Translations under genes and position numbers: made by a program
NCBI GenBank assembly: GCA_020746835.1
Contig: JAGPNK010000003.1
Coordinates: 2,418,001 to 2,482,000 of the forward strand
Length of the DNA: 64,000 bases
Direction: 5' to 3'
Source: Stachybotrys elegans
Taxonomy: Eukaryota; Ascomycota; Sordariomycetes; Hypocreales; Stachybotryaceae
The notes under the pieces: generated by a model
Seen by the model: the letters and a program-made list of their open reading frames with translations, nothing else
Told to the model about the DNA's origin: nothing
The model's database searches: none
In this document: positions 22,737 through 33,353 of the stretch, in pieces
Layout of the letters: every line of letters starts with the position of its first letter
How positions within the stretch are numbered: the first letter of the stretch is position 1

Positions 22737-25700
22737 TCATTGCTCCTTACACTCCATCTTGTGCTTTTTCCAATCTTGCCTCTGGCATTCAGACGAGCAG
22801 TACTTGACCCTTTGACATCCCATGCACTTCTTCAACGCCTCGTCATTTTCCCCCTCCCACTTGCCACAGCGTCGGCATCTTTCCCTGTACTCGTTAGACT
22901 CCTCGGGGTTGTATGTAGACATATTAGCCACCTCCTCAACGCTTGGCACTGCGTACGTAGGACTAATGGCAATGCGAGTTGCATACGGAGCCGCCACGTC
23001 CCATTCGGGAAGCGTGAGGAAGTTGTCGGGGATCTGTCCCGCGCCACATGAGCAAAGCACCCGGTCACCCTGTCCAATGCTGACGGGAGCACGCCCTGCT
23101 TTCCTATACTCGCAAGCTGGTCTATGCTTCCAAGTACGACAGCGTTCCGCCATGGATGGCAGTGCCTTTTTCCAGAGTGCCAGTTCTTCATCGTTAACCT
23201 TGATCGAGCAGCACTCTGCGTTCTGAACCACCAGAAGGAAGCTATGGACCTTCTGAATCAAGTCCAGTGTGAAAGGGATGACAGCGGCGTCCAGCACGAT
23301 CGAGGCTGAAGCAGAGTCCAGCCGCATGGCAGATATCATGATGAGCATATGAATGCCGCCTTGGTCAGGGTTGTCAATGGCAAAAAGGCCGGTTTCGCCT
23401 CCTTGAAGCCCAGAGCTGAGCATGAACATGGTAAACAGGGAGTCTTTGAAGCTGACCCGGACATCAGTAGTTGTGACATGCCCTTTTTCAGCAGCTGTCC
23501 GAATGCGCTTCTCCCGGGACGAGAATTGGAATGAGCACAGCGTCGTCATCCACTTGATTCGCTTATGGTGTTCACTGGCCACATCCAGGATAGGAAGTCT
23601 GTCCAGGTTGAGGTGGGAGATGTTCAACGCGGCTGGAACTCCGTCCGGCCCCATCTCTATTGGAAATAAATAGTCGCTGAGGCAACTTGAGACGGATGGC
23701 TTGGCCAGGGGCGCGACAATCTCAATGTATCCCGAGGTGCGTGCGACGCGGGGCGTTTTCCCCTCTGAAGTAACCGGCACTGGGAACTTGATTGCGTGCG
23801 TGAGCTTTCCCTTGCCCAGAACCACCTCGATGGTGAAGGGATCCTTCTGGCGAAAGTCAATCGATGCCTTCTCCTGAAGCAGTCTCTTTCCCTTCTCTGA
23901 GCGAATATCGATATGCCCCGTGACTGTGACCAGGTGGTCTTCAGAGGCGGGCACCTCGGCGATAACTCGAGTTTGACCCTCATTAGCGGTGGCATTGAAA
24001 GGCTTTGCACCTCCAGTGACAATTCGGTGGCCAGCAAATCCCGCCATAAACTTGCTGATGTATACCTTCGATGTATCCGAAAGGCTAGTTTCGAAAACAG
24101 ACATGGTTGGGCCCAAGAGCGGTGCGTAGATGCCAATGTTTTGGCCGGTGGGCAACACATATAGACCGATGAGCGCCGTCTCTGGCTCTACTTGTAGCGC
24201 AGAAGTGGGTAAAACGAAGCTCGCGATGAGCGGCGACGTCCCCGACCATCCCAGCTCATCTTGCTCAATGCGGATCCCGCTGGCAGCGTCACCCTCGTTG
24301 CGCTTGGCATTTCCAAAGACGATATGGACATCGCCATACATGTTGTGCCACTGGCTAGATGCCTTTGGGCTTGCCCTGAGAGAGCCGATGAGTGGCGGTG
24401 ATACATGTTTATATCTCCCCTGGTACAGCTGATCAATGGCCGCTCGCGGTACGACGACTGTCACGGAGACCGTGGAGGGAATATCTGTCCAGTCCTTCAA
24501 GGGACCGACTTCCTGTTGTTTCTGAACCTCGTTCAGAACCCAAGGCTCTGGCATAACGCCTGACAGATAGAGCTGTGCAGTAAATTCCTGCATGAAGTTG
24601 CTTCCCAGCCTTAGAGTGCGGTCCTGGGCAACTCTTTCCAGGAGACTCTTGCATGTCGCTGTCCAGTCCGTCTCAACTCTGTGCTTGACCAATTTCAGAA
24701 AGGCGGCAAAGCTGCCTCGATGGAACTGCGAGTAGGCAGCCTCTCTTGACAGGTGACCCAAAGACTCCAGGCTCTCTATGCTAAACATCTCCAGATAAAC
24801 CTGAAAGAGAATCCGGGAGAGGGCAGTTGAATCGATATGTAGTAGTGTTCGACCATCCGGCTGACCCGAAACCAGATGATCTAACTTCCAGACATAACTG
24901 CTTTGTACTTGCTTCTCGCCAGACTTCGAGTCTACCACCACAGTGATCATAACTTCGTCCACGTGAGACTCACATTTGGCATTGGCCCAGTGCTGAACGG
25001 GGAGGACGCCCAGCAGGAGCGACACTGTTGCGAGGTGTCCCTTGATGAGCTTGGAATAGGCTTTATGAGATCCTCCTTCTTGCAGCAGATGATCGGTATA
25101 CAGAGTCGCCCACGGAACCGACTTGAGCAGAGGAACAGCGGCCACCAGAATGTTAAGAGCGCCAAAGTGGTCAGCCAGGTTAGAAGTCTCCACCATGTCA
25201 AAGGCACAGGCGCCGTCGCACCCACGGCTGTAGGCTTTGGGGTTTAGTTCCAGCGGCTTCGAATCGAACTGTCGTCTGTACCAATTCGCCGAGAGCTCTC
25301 CAGAAGCGGCAGTATGTTGAAGCGTATGGCAAAACGCGAAAGCATCTGCGACGGCAAACCGAATCGTGATCCGGGCCTTGTATATCTGCTTGAAGCTCGC
25401 CACCCATGCAGAGAACTGTGTTTTGGCTGCCGATGCGGGCTCCCAATTCTCGGCCACCTTGGACGGCTTCAGGGGCGATCCCTCTGCAAGAGGGGTGAAG
25501 CCGGTTGAAAGATGAAACCCGAGCACTGGATCTGAGCCGTAGTGCAGCACGGCAGAAGCAGAAATAAGCGAGGAAAACATAGGGTTCGGGGCATTTCCCG
25601 AGGCCGAATCCGGGGTCACGGTCCCGTTTGACCAGTATTGTTCGAAGGCACGTGCAATCGAGTGAGATGAGTAAATGGACACAGGGGCTGCAGAGCGCAT

Positions 25701-26398
25701 ACCTGAGAGGTTTAGTCCCTCTCCCCGGGTATCCTTTCCAAGTTGGACCGCATCTTTGAGGTGATTTGCGAGCTTTTGTCGATGGCCTGTCGACTCAATG
25801 TCCTGCAAGTCGTTGGCAATGCTCTGGACCATCCGACCGACGTCCTGTAAGGTCGCACTGTCACACATCTTGAGCGTTTTGCTGTAAGGGCCATTTTCCC
25901 ATGTTTGCAGTGATTCGAGCAAAGGGAGAAGCTTCTCAATCTGCTGACGCAAAAGCTCGACTGCGGGTTTGCTGAGATACAGGTGGTAGTATATTTCCCA
26001 TAGATGGTCTGGGTTGGTAGTTTTGTTGGAGTCGATGATGAGCGTAAACAAGATAATGTTTCGTGCTAATAGATTTAGCATCCGCATCCACATGTGGTAT
26101 TGAGGCTAATAAGGATAAATACCTATCACTCTCTCGTCAATGTCGCAGCAGGTGATGTCCAGCTTTCTCGGTGCTGCAGACGGTCAGCAAGGTGGAGCAG
26201 AGGGTTTCGAGCATGCAAGTACTCACGGAGCCCAACTTCGTTGTACGACGTGTAGAGAATGTTTCTGGCATCACCACAGCCGAGCGACAGTATGGCGGCA
26301 TCCTTGCCGTGAGGGACGCATCTCGTTAGGCTCGCCGCTGGCGTGTTGCCCAAAGCATAGAAGTAGCCATAGCGGTTGGCGACGGTGGGCACCAGCAT
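22737..26398 (-). CDS. Large DUF4470 + MYND zinc-finger protein
   Basis: Exons on the minus strand: 26227-26398, 26123-26173 (51 nt), 22737-26065; 1183 residues. The N terminus has the DUF4470 pattern DAAILSLGCGDARNILYTSY and LDITCCDIDERVIARNIILF, seen in fungal proteins that often carry a MYND finger. The middle, about 900 residues, is uncharacterised and includes a Lys/Glu-rich stretch. The C terminus is a clear MYND zinc finger, CRRCGKWEGEND...CMGCQRVKYCSSECQRQDW...HKMEC, with all eight ligands present. MYND fingers bind proline-rich PxLxP-type peptides. DUF4470 has a Rossmann-like GxGD motif reminiscent of methyltransferases, but no catalytic role is established. The two short 5' exons were placed to restore DUF4470 and use good splice sites. 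Confidence 0.8.
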
Positions 26399-26913
26399 TG
26401 TGCTTGTCCTGGTGGCAGCAGTTCTTCAATTGCGGTGATATGCAGCAGCGAGAGCCGTCATTACCCGCCGACCTGGATGCACAAGTCTTGATGTCACTAT
26501 GATGCAGTTGATGCAAGAGGCAAGTTGTGTTTCATCGGTGTAAACGACAAAGAGCTGAGCTTGGCTGAAGTGGGGAGGGGTCATGGATGCTACCTCTACT
26601 ACCTGGGCTACCCTGTATCTCATCTCCCAAAATGATTAGGTTAACAGGATAAATACGTATTCGCCTGGCTTTCAACGTCAATTCTTAACGACGATGATCA
26701 TGAAAAAAAAAGAATAGTCATCATAGACGAACCATATATTTTATTTAGCCCTACACCTCTTCGGCATCGGCGTTCGGGCTAGGAGGCTCTTGACACGGTG
26801 TGGGAGAAGGACTGAGGAGGACGAGTTGAGATGGGGATGACGGTGATGGCCTGGTTACACCGTCCTCATTCGTCTCGGGCAGACAGTTGGCGATAGTAAA
26901 TGTTGATGGCCAG

Positions 26914-27309
26914 ATGCTGGGAGTGATGAAGTACGTAGCCCATGCAAGAGACCGGGTAACGGTTCGGATTTCCACTCACATTCTAGGTGCGGCTATGCTA
27001 GACCCTAGGTATGTGTGTGAGGGCTCAACCGAGGAGGCTGCTGCTCCGCTGCTGGCTACTGCGATTCAACAGAACATCACTGTTCTGAACTCCTGGGGGG
27101 GTAAGTGGCGAGATACTGTTCCTGAATATTCAAGTCCTCCATTTAGTAATTACTTGTATCATTTCACAGCCAACAAGAGTTCGGGATGGGCAGGGGTTCA
27201 ATTGCATCCTGAAGCAAAGGAAAGGCTTGTCTGCTTTGGCGAAGGAATTGAGGACTTTTTGGAACATATTGCTCACACAAGTGATACTGCTTTTGCAGAA
27301 AGAGGATAA
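26914..27309 (+). CDS. Possible short protein-coding gene, unknown
   Basis: An open frame from the ATG at 26914 to TAA at 27309. It contains a convincing 69 nt intron at 27101-27169 (GTAAGT donor, TTTCACAG acceptor) whose length is a multiple of three, so both forms stay open. Spliced it would encode about 108 residues, including VQLHPEAKERLVCFGEGIED and the end SDTAFAERG. I do not recognise it. The opposite strand is also open over the first half (26751-26975), which weakens the call. The surrounding DNA is gene-poor; it could be a relic of a larger gene. Confidence 0.25.
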   Translation: MLGVMKYVAHARDRVTVRISTHILGAAMLDPRYVCEGSTEEAAAPLLATAIQQNITVLNSWGGKWRDTVPEYSSPPFSNYLYHFTANKSSGWAGVQLHPEAKERLVCFGEGIEDFLEHIAHTSDTAFAERG

Positions 27310-27754
27310 CTCAAGCAACCAACTTAAGTTTGGTGTTGCGAGCCGCTATCTCTCCCATCTTGAACTTAGCTCATATTCTGCTGTGTGTGTGAGATCATTG
27401 TCATAAATCAGAAGACTGGATGTCGTATCACAGGACGTATTAGCCAGCTTCTAAGCCTACTAGGTATTCAAAAGAATGAAATAAGAGAAAATGGAGAACA
27501 ACTCATGAGAACCAACCCTGAGAACAGCACATTCCTTCGCACGTTGATCAGTTGTCTCTCTGCAGCCATGAAGCTTGGTCATCATGCAGCCCGTGGCCTC
27601 ACGTGTCTTGGAAAAAGTACTGCAACCCCTCATTGCCAAGAATATCGAATCTCGCAGCCTTAGTTTCCCGTCTAAGTACATAACCTGACCAAGTATTTCT
27701 CTTATCTCGCAACCTGTTTCTTCTAATCCCTAGTTGACACTGCCAGGCCACTTG

Positions 27755-29164
27755 ATGAATCATTATCAAGGTCCCCAGGACCAAACCAGACTGATGACTG
27801 CTCCTATTGATGGGCTTGCCCCTGAACTCTTGAACCAGATCCTGAGCTGGGTCTACAAGACAGATGCCCGTGGGAGAAATAATCTCGCCATATGCTTACT
27901 AGTTTGCCGTCAGTGGAATCAGCAGGGTCAGTCGATCCTCTACCGAGACCTTGTACTTGATACCGGCAATCTCCAACAGTTTCTGGAGAGCTTTGACAAG
28001 AATGCCCTGAGTTCGTACACTCGTGCTCTCACGCTAAGAGCTTCTGCTCCCCTGGTCGAGGATTGGGACCCAAACGAAACAGATGCACAGAAATATCACT
28101 CTATCTCTTTCAACCGCCTTGACGGATGGCTCCGCCGGCTCACCTATGACGTTTTCCCTCTTATGAATAAATTGATCACATTGTCGATTTGCGTTATGCG
28201 CAATCAAAATTGCAAACTCTCAAAGCATACGCTGGCCGCCGTCCTGAAGGCACTCCCTGCTACATGTGTGGACTTGGAGCTGGATACCAATGGAAAGGAT
28301 AGCGACGACATCAATAACGACTTTGACGAAAACACGGTGAGCGATGATTCGACTCATCTATGCGAAGAACTCCGCAGAATACTCCCCCGCCTACAACATG
28401 TCCGCCTCAACCTGCGATTCACCTGTGGTGCCTTGGTAGGCAAATATGAGGAGGACGGCTTCAACCCAATCAAGATTCCCAATGTCCAGCAATTTCTCAT
28501 CAACTGTAGACGTGTCTGGTCCACAAGTCAATGCTGTCCTCAGACGATTTCCGAGAACCCTAGTGTCCGTGAGCAAAGATCCTGGCACTCACTCATACAC
28601 GGCCTAAGCCATGTGATGGATTGTGGAGGTTTACGACCCGGTGCTGATGTGCGCGTCCTGGCGCAGAGTGCGGGGAGCCTGGCTCATGCTACGATTAAAA
28701 AGACACTCTTATGCTACCACGCAACAGAAAAGTGCACGTGGGCATATCCTTTGGCAACAACACCGTTAAAAGGCGAGGTTTTATACTTTCTCCGAACCGA
28801 AAGCGGGGGTTTTATTGGAGAGTCGAGATACTTGCAAGACATCATCGAAGGCTTTTCATGGATTACCTTGAAAACAGAGGCGAGGCTGCACAAGGACAGG
28901 GTCCGTGACGGGGTTGCCGAAAGTATAGACGTGACGCCGGAGGAAGAGTGGAGGACGCGTTGGCCAAGACAATCGTGTGCCTTGTGGGTCAACGAGAGTA
29001 AGACTGGGATGCTGCTTGCCGAAGCCGAGAGGAGAGATGGACCTTTGGGCTCAGAGAATGGCTATGATGCGCTTCAGTGGGTAGTAGAGCTTACACCAGA
29101 AGGATGGTATCGCCCAGAACAGACGGATGGGGCCCTTTTGGAGAGAGTTCAAGGCTTAGACTGA
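27755..29164 (+). CDS. F-box domain protein
   Basis: Single exon from the first ATG; 469 residues. A second in-frame ATG at 27794 lies right before the F-box and is an alternative start. The F-box spans roughly residues 15-60: IDGLAPELLNQILSWV, then NLAICLLVCRQWNQQGQSIL and YRDLVLD. The remainder lacks clear LRR or WD repeats; it is a helical region with an acidic stretch (DSDDINNDFDENTVSDD). F-box proteins bring substrates to SCF ubiquitin ligases through Skp1. Filamentous fungi carry large expanded families of such proteins and the substrate cannot be inferred. The gene is isolated in AT-richer DNA. Confidence 0.75.
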   Translation: MNHYQGPQDQTRLMTAPIDGLAPELLNQILSWVYKTDARGRNNLAICLLVCRQWNQQGQSILYRDLVLDTGNLQQFLESFDKNALSSYTRALTLRASAPLVEDWDPNETDAQKYHSISFNRLDGWLRRLTYDVFPLMNKLITLSICVMRNQNCKLSKHTLAAVLKALPATCVDLELDTNGKDSDDINNDFDENTVSDDSTHLCEELRRILPRLQHVRLNLRFTCGALVGKYEEDGFNPIKIPNVQQFLINCRRVWSTSQCCPQTISENPSVREQRSWHSLIHGLSHVMDCGGLRPGADVRVLAQSAGSLAHATIKKTLLCYHATEKCTWAYPLATTPLKGEVLYFLRTESGGFIGESRYLQDIIEGFSWITLKTEARLHKDRVRDGVAESIDVTPEEEWRTRWPRQSCALWVNESKTGMLLAEAERRDGPLGSENGYDALQWVVELTPEGWYRPEQTDGALLERVQGLD

Positions 29165-30977
29165 TCTCGATTGAATAGACCAGGAGGCTAGAATGTCTAA
29201 TCTGCCTAAATTGCCAGGACATACGAAAAGCCCATGATGAAGGAAGGCATCTTGCGGTCCTATGACCAGCATTCTCGTGCTCCTTGGCGTGTTGTTGCCT
29301 AGCACTGTCTGATCGGCCACATTGACTGATTTTCTTTTTTTTTAGAATGAGATAATAAATCATATGCATTATGATGAAAAGAGTGTACAGTCTGAGGTGG
29401 AAGCAGTACAGAGCGAATAGACAGAAGAGGTGGTGCCTAGTGCCCTGGCAACCAATGCAGTCGTAAACAGTAGAGAGAAACAACAACAAGATGAACAGCA
29501 CGACGACGACGAAGGTTGCAGAGGGGGCAAATAAGAAATATATAAACATGTTTAATGACACCTGGCGATCTCACGAAGTTGGAGCCAGCGATTCCAGATA
29601 TTCACAGTAAGATGTAGAGTTTCCTCAGGGTAAAAATTTGCGCGAGGAAGTTGAGATAGAATGCGTCGACGTCTGATTCTAATGAACCAGTCTTGTTGAT
29701 TTGCTTGTAGTACCATAATAGCAGTGGGATATTCAAATACTATCATGGTTAGCACGTTGGCCCGGAGGCTGATTTCAGCTGTGACTTGCATGTTTGAACT
29801 CAGACGTATGGAGAGTTTGTGGTCTCTTGCTTGGTGGGCGCATTTTGGTATCAGGTAACATAGAATAGTGTGATGGGAGGCCGACGAACAGTATGTACAC
29901 ACATCGAGTCTGCTAACCGTAGGTCCCCCCGACTTCATACGCTTGTACGTGGTTGCTGCCGCTGCCGCTGCTGCAGCCCCCTTATTGTTCTCTGGCTCCG
30001 GCCAACGGAAGATGTCATCTGACGATCCCTTCATTGTTTGACACTGTTCTTTGGTCCTGCGGGTAGCAAGGCCACTATTGTTCGCATATACTATTGTTCT
30101 TTTTCCACACTGCACGCACCTACTACATCATACCCAGTTCTGTTGATGATTTCTACTCGCTTGGGTAGATAGAATAAGTCAAAATAGTCAGTTCGTCCTT
30201 AGTCAGGAGAACTTGTCTGGAAGGTTTATTTACATGAGAATCTTTAAACTAGATATCTAATCCTACTTCTTGAAATGGTATGCCGTGTCAAGCATTCATG
30301 TATCTCTGAATCATAACATAGTATTGAAACGTGGTTCCTATTGTATACACATACATCACCGTTCGAGTGTCTTATTAGTTGTTATTTTGATGCCGGAGTT
30401 CTAGGTCTGATAGAAGAGTGACTAGACACGCAGTGAAGCAGCAAAGACTTTGTAGCTGATAAGGTGCTGACAGTTTCAATTCTTAACCTTCTTCGAAGGT
30501 CCCTTTTCTCTTTTTACTAGGCTTGACTAAGAAACAATTGTCAACCAAGTTCCTTTCACTCGTCCTGCTTATGCGCGGCAAGGAGGACATATCTCTCACA
30601 TCACAACGGGGCAATCATAATGTATTCCAACAGAGGTCGGTTCATATTCAATCAAGCAAGAACATTATCATAGCAGGGCGTAGAGCAGGTCAAACCCGTT
30701 CGAGTTGCCACGCCTTGCTTCGCTTCCCAAAGATAAAACACAAACCCGTTCGCCCCCATTGAAAGTCCCCGTCTATCCAAGGCCCCAAATTAAAACATCC
30801 TCCTATTATACAATCAGAGTACAACCGTGTTGTACCAGAGCCCAAATATGTAAGACACCAGGTGTCGTCGTGGGCGACGATTCCGGAAATGGATGCGCAA
30901 CAAGAAACTGACTTCGCAATCGTAGATGGACCGAAAAACAGAAGGCTGGAAACGAGTCGTCAGGACATTAAAAATAC
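29165..30977. other. Gene-poor stretch between F-box gene and ACE2
   Basis: About 1.8 kb, apparently AT-richer than its surroundings, with no supported gene. An open frame on the minus strand (29552-30034 from its ATG) has a short poly-Ala run and no family resemblance. The right end should hold the 3' UTR of the ACE2-like gene. Confidence 0.5.
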
Positions 30978-33353
30978 TCATGCGCTTCCAAAGAACATGT
31001 CGTCATTGTTGAACATGCCAACATTGTCGAACTCCTCGTCGAATTTGCTCATCATAAGCATGCTGGGATCTCGGTCCAGGTGCGACATGCCGCCGCTGCT
31101 GGTAAACTGAAGCAGCATTTCATCGTCCTGGTCGCTGATGCCAATGGGCAGCGTGCCGTCCATGCTTGCCGAGGTAGCCAGGCCAGAGATGTCCTCAAGA
31201 CCTGCGGAGCTGGGCTCCACGTCCAAGAACTGGGTAGGCTGGGGCGACGAGGACTGCGACAGCTCAGGAGGGGTGTTGTACTGGCTCGCCGCACTCTTTG
31301 CGGGAGAAACAGGATGCGACGGATCCCTCTCCATGATGGCTTCAGGCGAGACGTACGAGTGGATGCTGTCGACAGGAGACGGGGCGATGATCTTGTCGGT
31401 GGTGGGTGGTCCCATGACAGGCATTGGTGCCGATGATACCGAGGACATGTGCTGAGGCTGAGAAGCCATCTCCATATCAATCATGTCGTCAAGCATGTGG
31501 TAGTCGTGCTCGGGGGAGTTGGCCTCGGAGCTGTCCGAGTATCCTGATTGCGACGACATGGAGCTGATGGACAGGTTCTTCCTCCTCGTTCTAGCCGACT
31601 TGTCCATTCTGGTATCGAGGTCGGGACGGTTCTTTCTCGGCCTGCCTCGCTTCACCACCTTTCGCACCACTCCATCGAATGCACCAATGCACATGCCACG
31701 CTGACGATGCCTCGTAAGAGCGTCGTGGCGTGCAAAGCTATTGCCGCACTCGCAGGGATAAGGCTTGATACCGGTGTGAATCTTGGCGTGTCGCTTGAGG
31801 TCATGCTGACGAACAAAGCACTTCTTGCAGGTCGGGCACTGATACTGGCGGTCGTTGAGATGGGTCTGGACGTGAGACTTGATGTTCTCCTTGCGACCAA
31901 ACTTCTTGCCGCAGTCATCAAACATGCATACCCACTTGCCGTCGGCGGGGTCCGGGCCACGAATGTACTGCGCAATCTCCTCGACGGTCACACCCGTCTC
32001 TGTCTTGGTCTCCTCGATGTTGATGCTGGCGATGCTGGCGGCACTGGCGATGCTAGCGAGAGATTCGGTTCGGCGGTGGGGGGAGGTGCGGCGGGAGTCG
32101 GATTGCGGCTGTTCGTTTTGAAGCTGAGTGTCTAGGTTGTGCGGCATGCCGCCCATGAACTGAGCCATGTGAGGCGTGATGGGGGTTGACGACTGGGAGA
32201 GATCCGAGGCTGATCGGAACATGTCGGATTCGGCCTGCTGAACGTCGTATGCCTGTTCCAACTTGACAAACTCATCGTCAAAAGCGCCCATGTTGACGTA
32301 ATCGGACGTCTGCACCTGGGGAGTGCCAAAGCTCTTGTTGCTGGGGAGAGAATCCGAGCGGGGCAGAGCTGGCGCAACAGGGCGCTGCTCAGCCTGGCGT
32401 CTCATGTCCTGGAAGATGGTCTGGGTCCTCTGGTTTGGTCGGCTGCGGTTGGGCTTGAGCGTCTCCTCCATCGACTCATCGTAGCCGGCGGAGAATCGGT
32501 TTGGCCTCAAGGTCTGTTGCGCAAGGCGATCGTGGGGTGTCTCCATTGGGGTAGGAGGGAAATAACCTAGGATGGTTGGCGATGCTGGCAGATGGGGATA
32601 GGGCAGCCGGGGCTCACCTGTTGCGCTGTGGTTTGGGGGAGTGATTGGTCTCTGCAAGTCGTCAAGCCCGAGGTTCTCGAACTTGTTGACTCGGTCCATG
32701 ATGCCATTACTGATCCTCCGGGAGGACCTCCTCGTGCTGGTGGTGTCGCCCTCGGAGGTCCAGCCTTGAGCCGAAGGACTTTCTTGGAAGTTCATGAAAG
32801 TTGGCGTAGAAAGAGCGCTGTCATTGTTAAAGAGCTCGAAATCCTTACTTGCTGCCGCGTCTCCTGGGTAAGTACCCTGGTTCTTCTGCATCATCATGTT
32901 AAACTGCCCGTAGGCGTCAAAGGGAACAGAGTTAGGATCAAAACATGACGGATCGAACCGTTGGCTGTGGGGGGTACCGTGAGGCGAGATGAGGTATCCA
33001 TCGCCGTCCGCGGGAGCAAGGGGAGGATAGGAGTGGTGGTGTGTGCCCGGGCGTGCTTTTATGCGTTGCTGCTGCGCTTCTCGCATAACGTGATGCTGCG
33101 AAGTGTTTGCTAATCCTGTGTTGTTAGTACTCATACTTACCGTGTAGTCTTGCCTTGCTGCTAGTTGTCGCTGTTGTTGCTGTTGTCGTCGGGTGTCGAG
33201 GCTCAGGCCACGGCGGTGGCCGATGGCCTGGCGTTGTTGCTGGGAGGTGGGCAGACTGGGCATCTTCACGCCTTCGAAGCCAGAGGGTGTCGAATTCTGG
33301 CGGCGGTGCTGCCTCTGGCGGGCGTGAAGACTGGAGGATGGATTTGACAGCAT
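30978..33353 (-). CDS. ACE2: ACE2/SWI5-type C2H2 transcription factor
   Basis: Open from the ATG at 33353 to the stop at 30978, 791 residues if unspliced. The N terminus (MLSNPSSSLHARQRQHRRQN, STPSGFEGVKMPSLP) matches filamentous-fungal Ace2/Swi5. A long Gln/Ser/Pro-rich region follows. The DNA-binding region has VEEIAQYIRGPDPADGKWVC, then three C2H2 fingers: about residues 470-495 (CMFDDCGKKFGRKENIKSHV), 503-525 (CPTCKKCFVRQHDLKRHAK) and 530-550 (CECGNSFARHDALTRH). It ends in a basic tail (RKVVKRGRPRKNRPD), an AT-hook-like patch. The family controls septation, conidiation and cell-wall genes. A 45 nt stretch at 33096-33140 looks like an intron but keeps the frame, so the protein may exist in two forms (791 or 776 residues). 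Confidence 0.88.
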   Translation of the reverse strand: MLSNPSSSLHARQRQHRRQNSTPSGFEGVKMPSLPTSQQQRQAIGHRRGLSLDTRRQQQQQRQLAARQDYTVSMSTNNTGLANTSQHHVMREAQQQRIKARPGTHHHSYPPLAPADGDGYLISPHGTPHSQRFDPSCFDPNSVPFDAYGQFNMMMQKNQGTYPGDAAASKDFELFNNDSALSTPTFMNFQESPSAQGWTSEGDTTSTRRSSRRISNGIMDRVNKFENLGLDDLQRPITPPNHSATGEPRLPYPHLPASPTILGYFPPTPMETPHDRLAQQTLRPNRFSAGYDESMEETLKPNRSRPNQRTQTIFQDMRRQAEQRPVAPALPRSDSLPSNKSFGTPQVQTSDYVNMGAFDDEFVKLEQAYDVQQAESDMFRSASDLSQSSTPITPHMAQFMGGMPHNLDTQLQNEQPQSDSRRTSPHRRTESLASIASAASIASINIEETKTETGVTVEEIAQYIRGPDPADGKWVCMFDDCGKKFGRKENIKSHVQTHLNDRQYQCPTCKKCFVRQHDLKRHAKIHTGIKPYPCECGNSFARHDALTRHRQRGMCIGAFDGVVRKVVKRGRPRKNRPDLDTRMDKSARTRRKNLSISSMSSQSGYSDSSEANSPEHDYHMLDDMIDMEMASQPQHMSSVSSAPMPVMGPPTTDKIIAPSPVDSIHSYVSPEAIMERDPSHPVSPAKSAASQYNTPPELSQSSSPQPTQFLDVEPSSAGLEDISGLATSASMDGTLPIGISDQDDEMLLQFTSSGGMSHLDRDPSMLMMSKFDEEFDNVGMFNNDDMFFGSA

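Noticed and set aside
26751..26975. Minus-strand Ser/Pro-rich frame opposite the possible short gene
   Set aside because: Starts with GTG only, no recognisable domain. It could be a last exon, but no upstream exon could be found.
29091..29561. Hydrophobic minus-strand open frame overlapping the F-box gene 3' end
   Set aside because: Hydrophobicity follows from a T-rich 3' region; overlaps a better-supported gene and lacks a good start.
29552..30034. 160-residue minus-strand open frame with a poly-Ala run
   Set aside because: No family resemblance, no splice support, low-complexity origin from GCC/GCT repeats and AT-rich context; better treated as chance.
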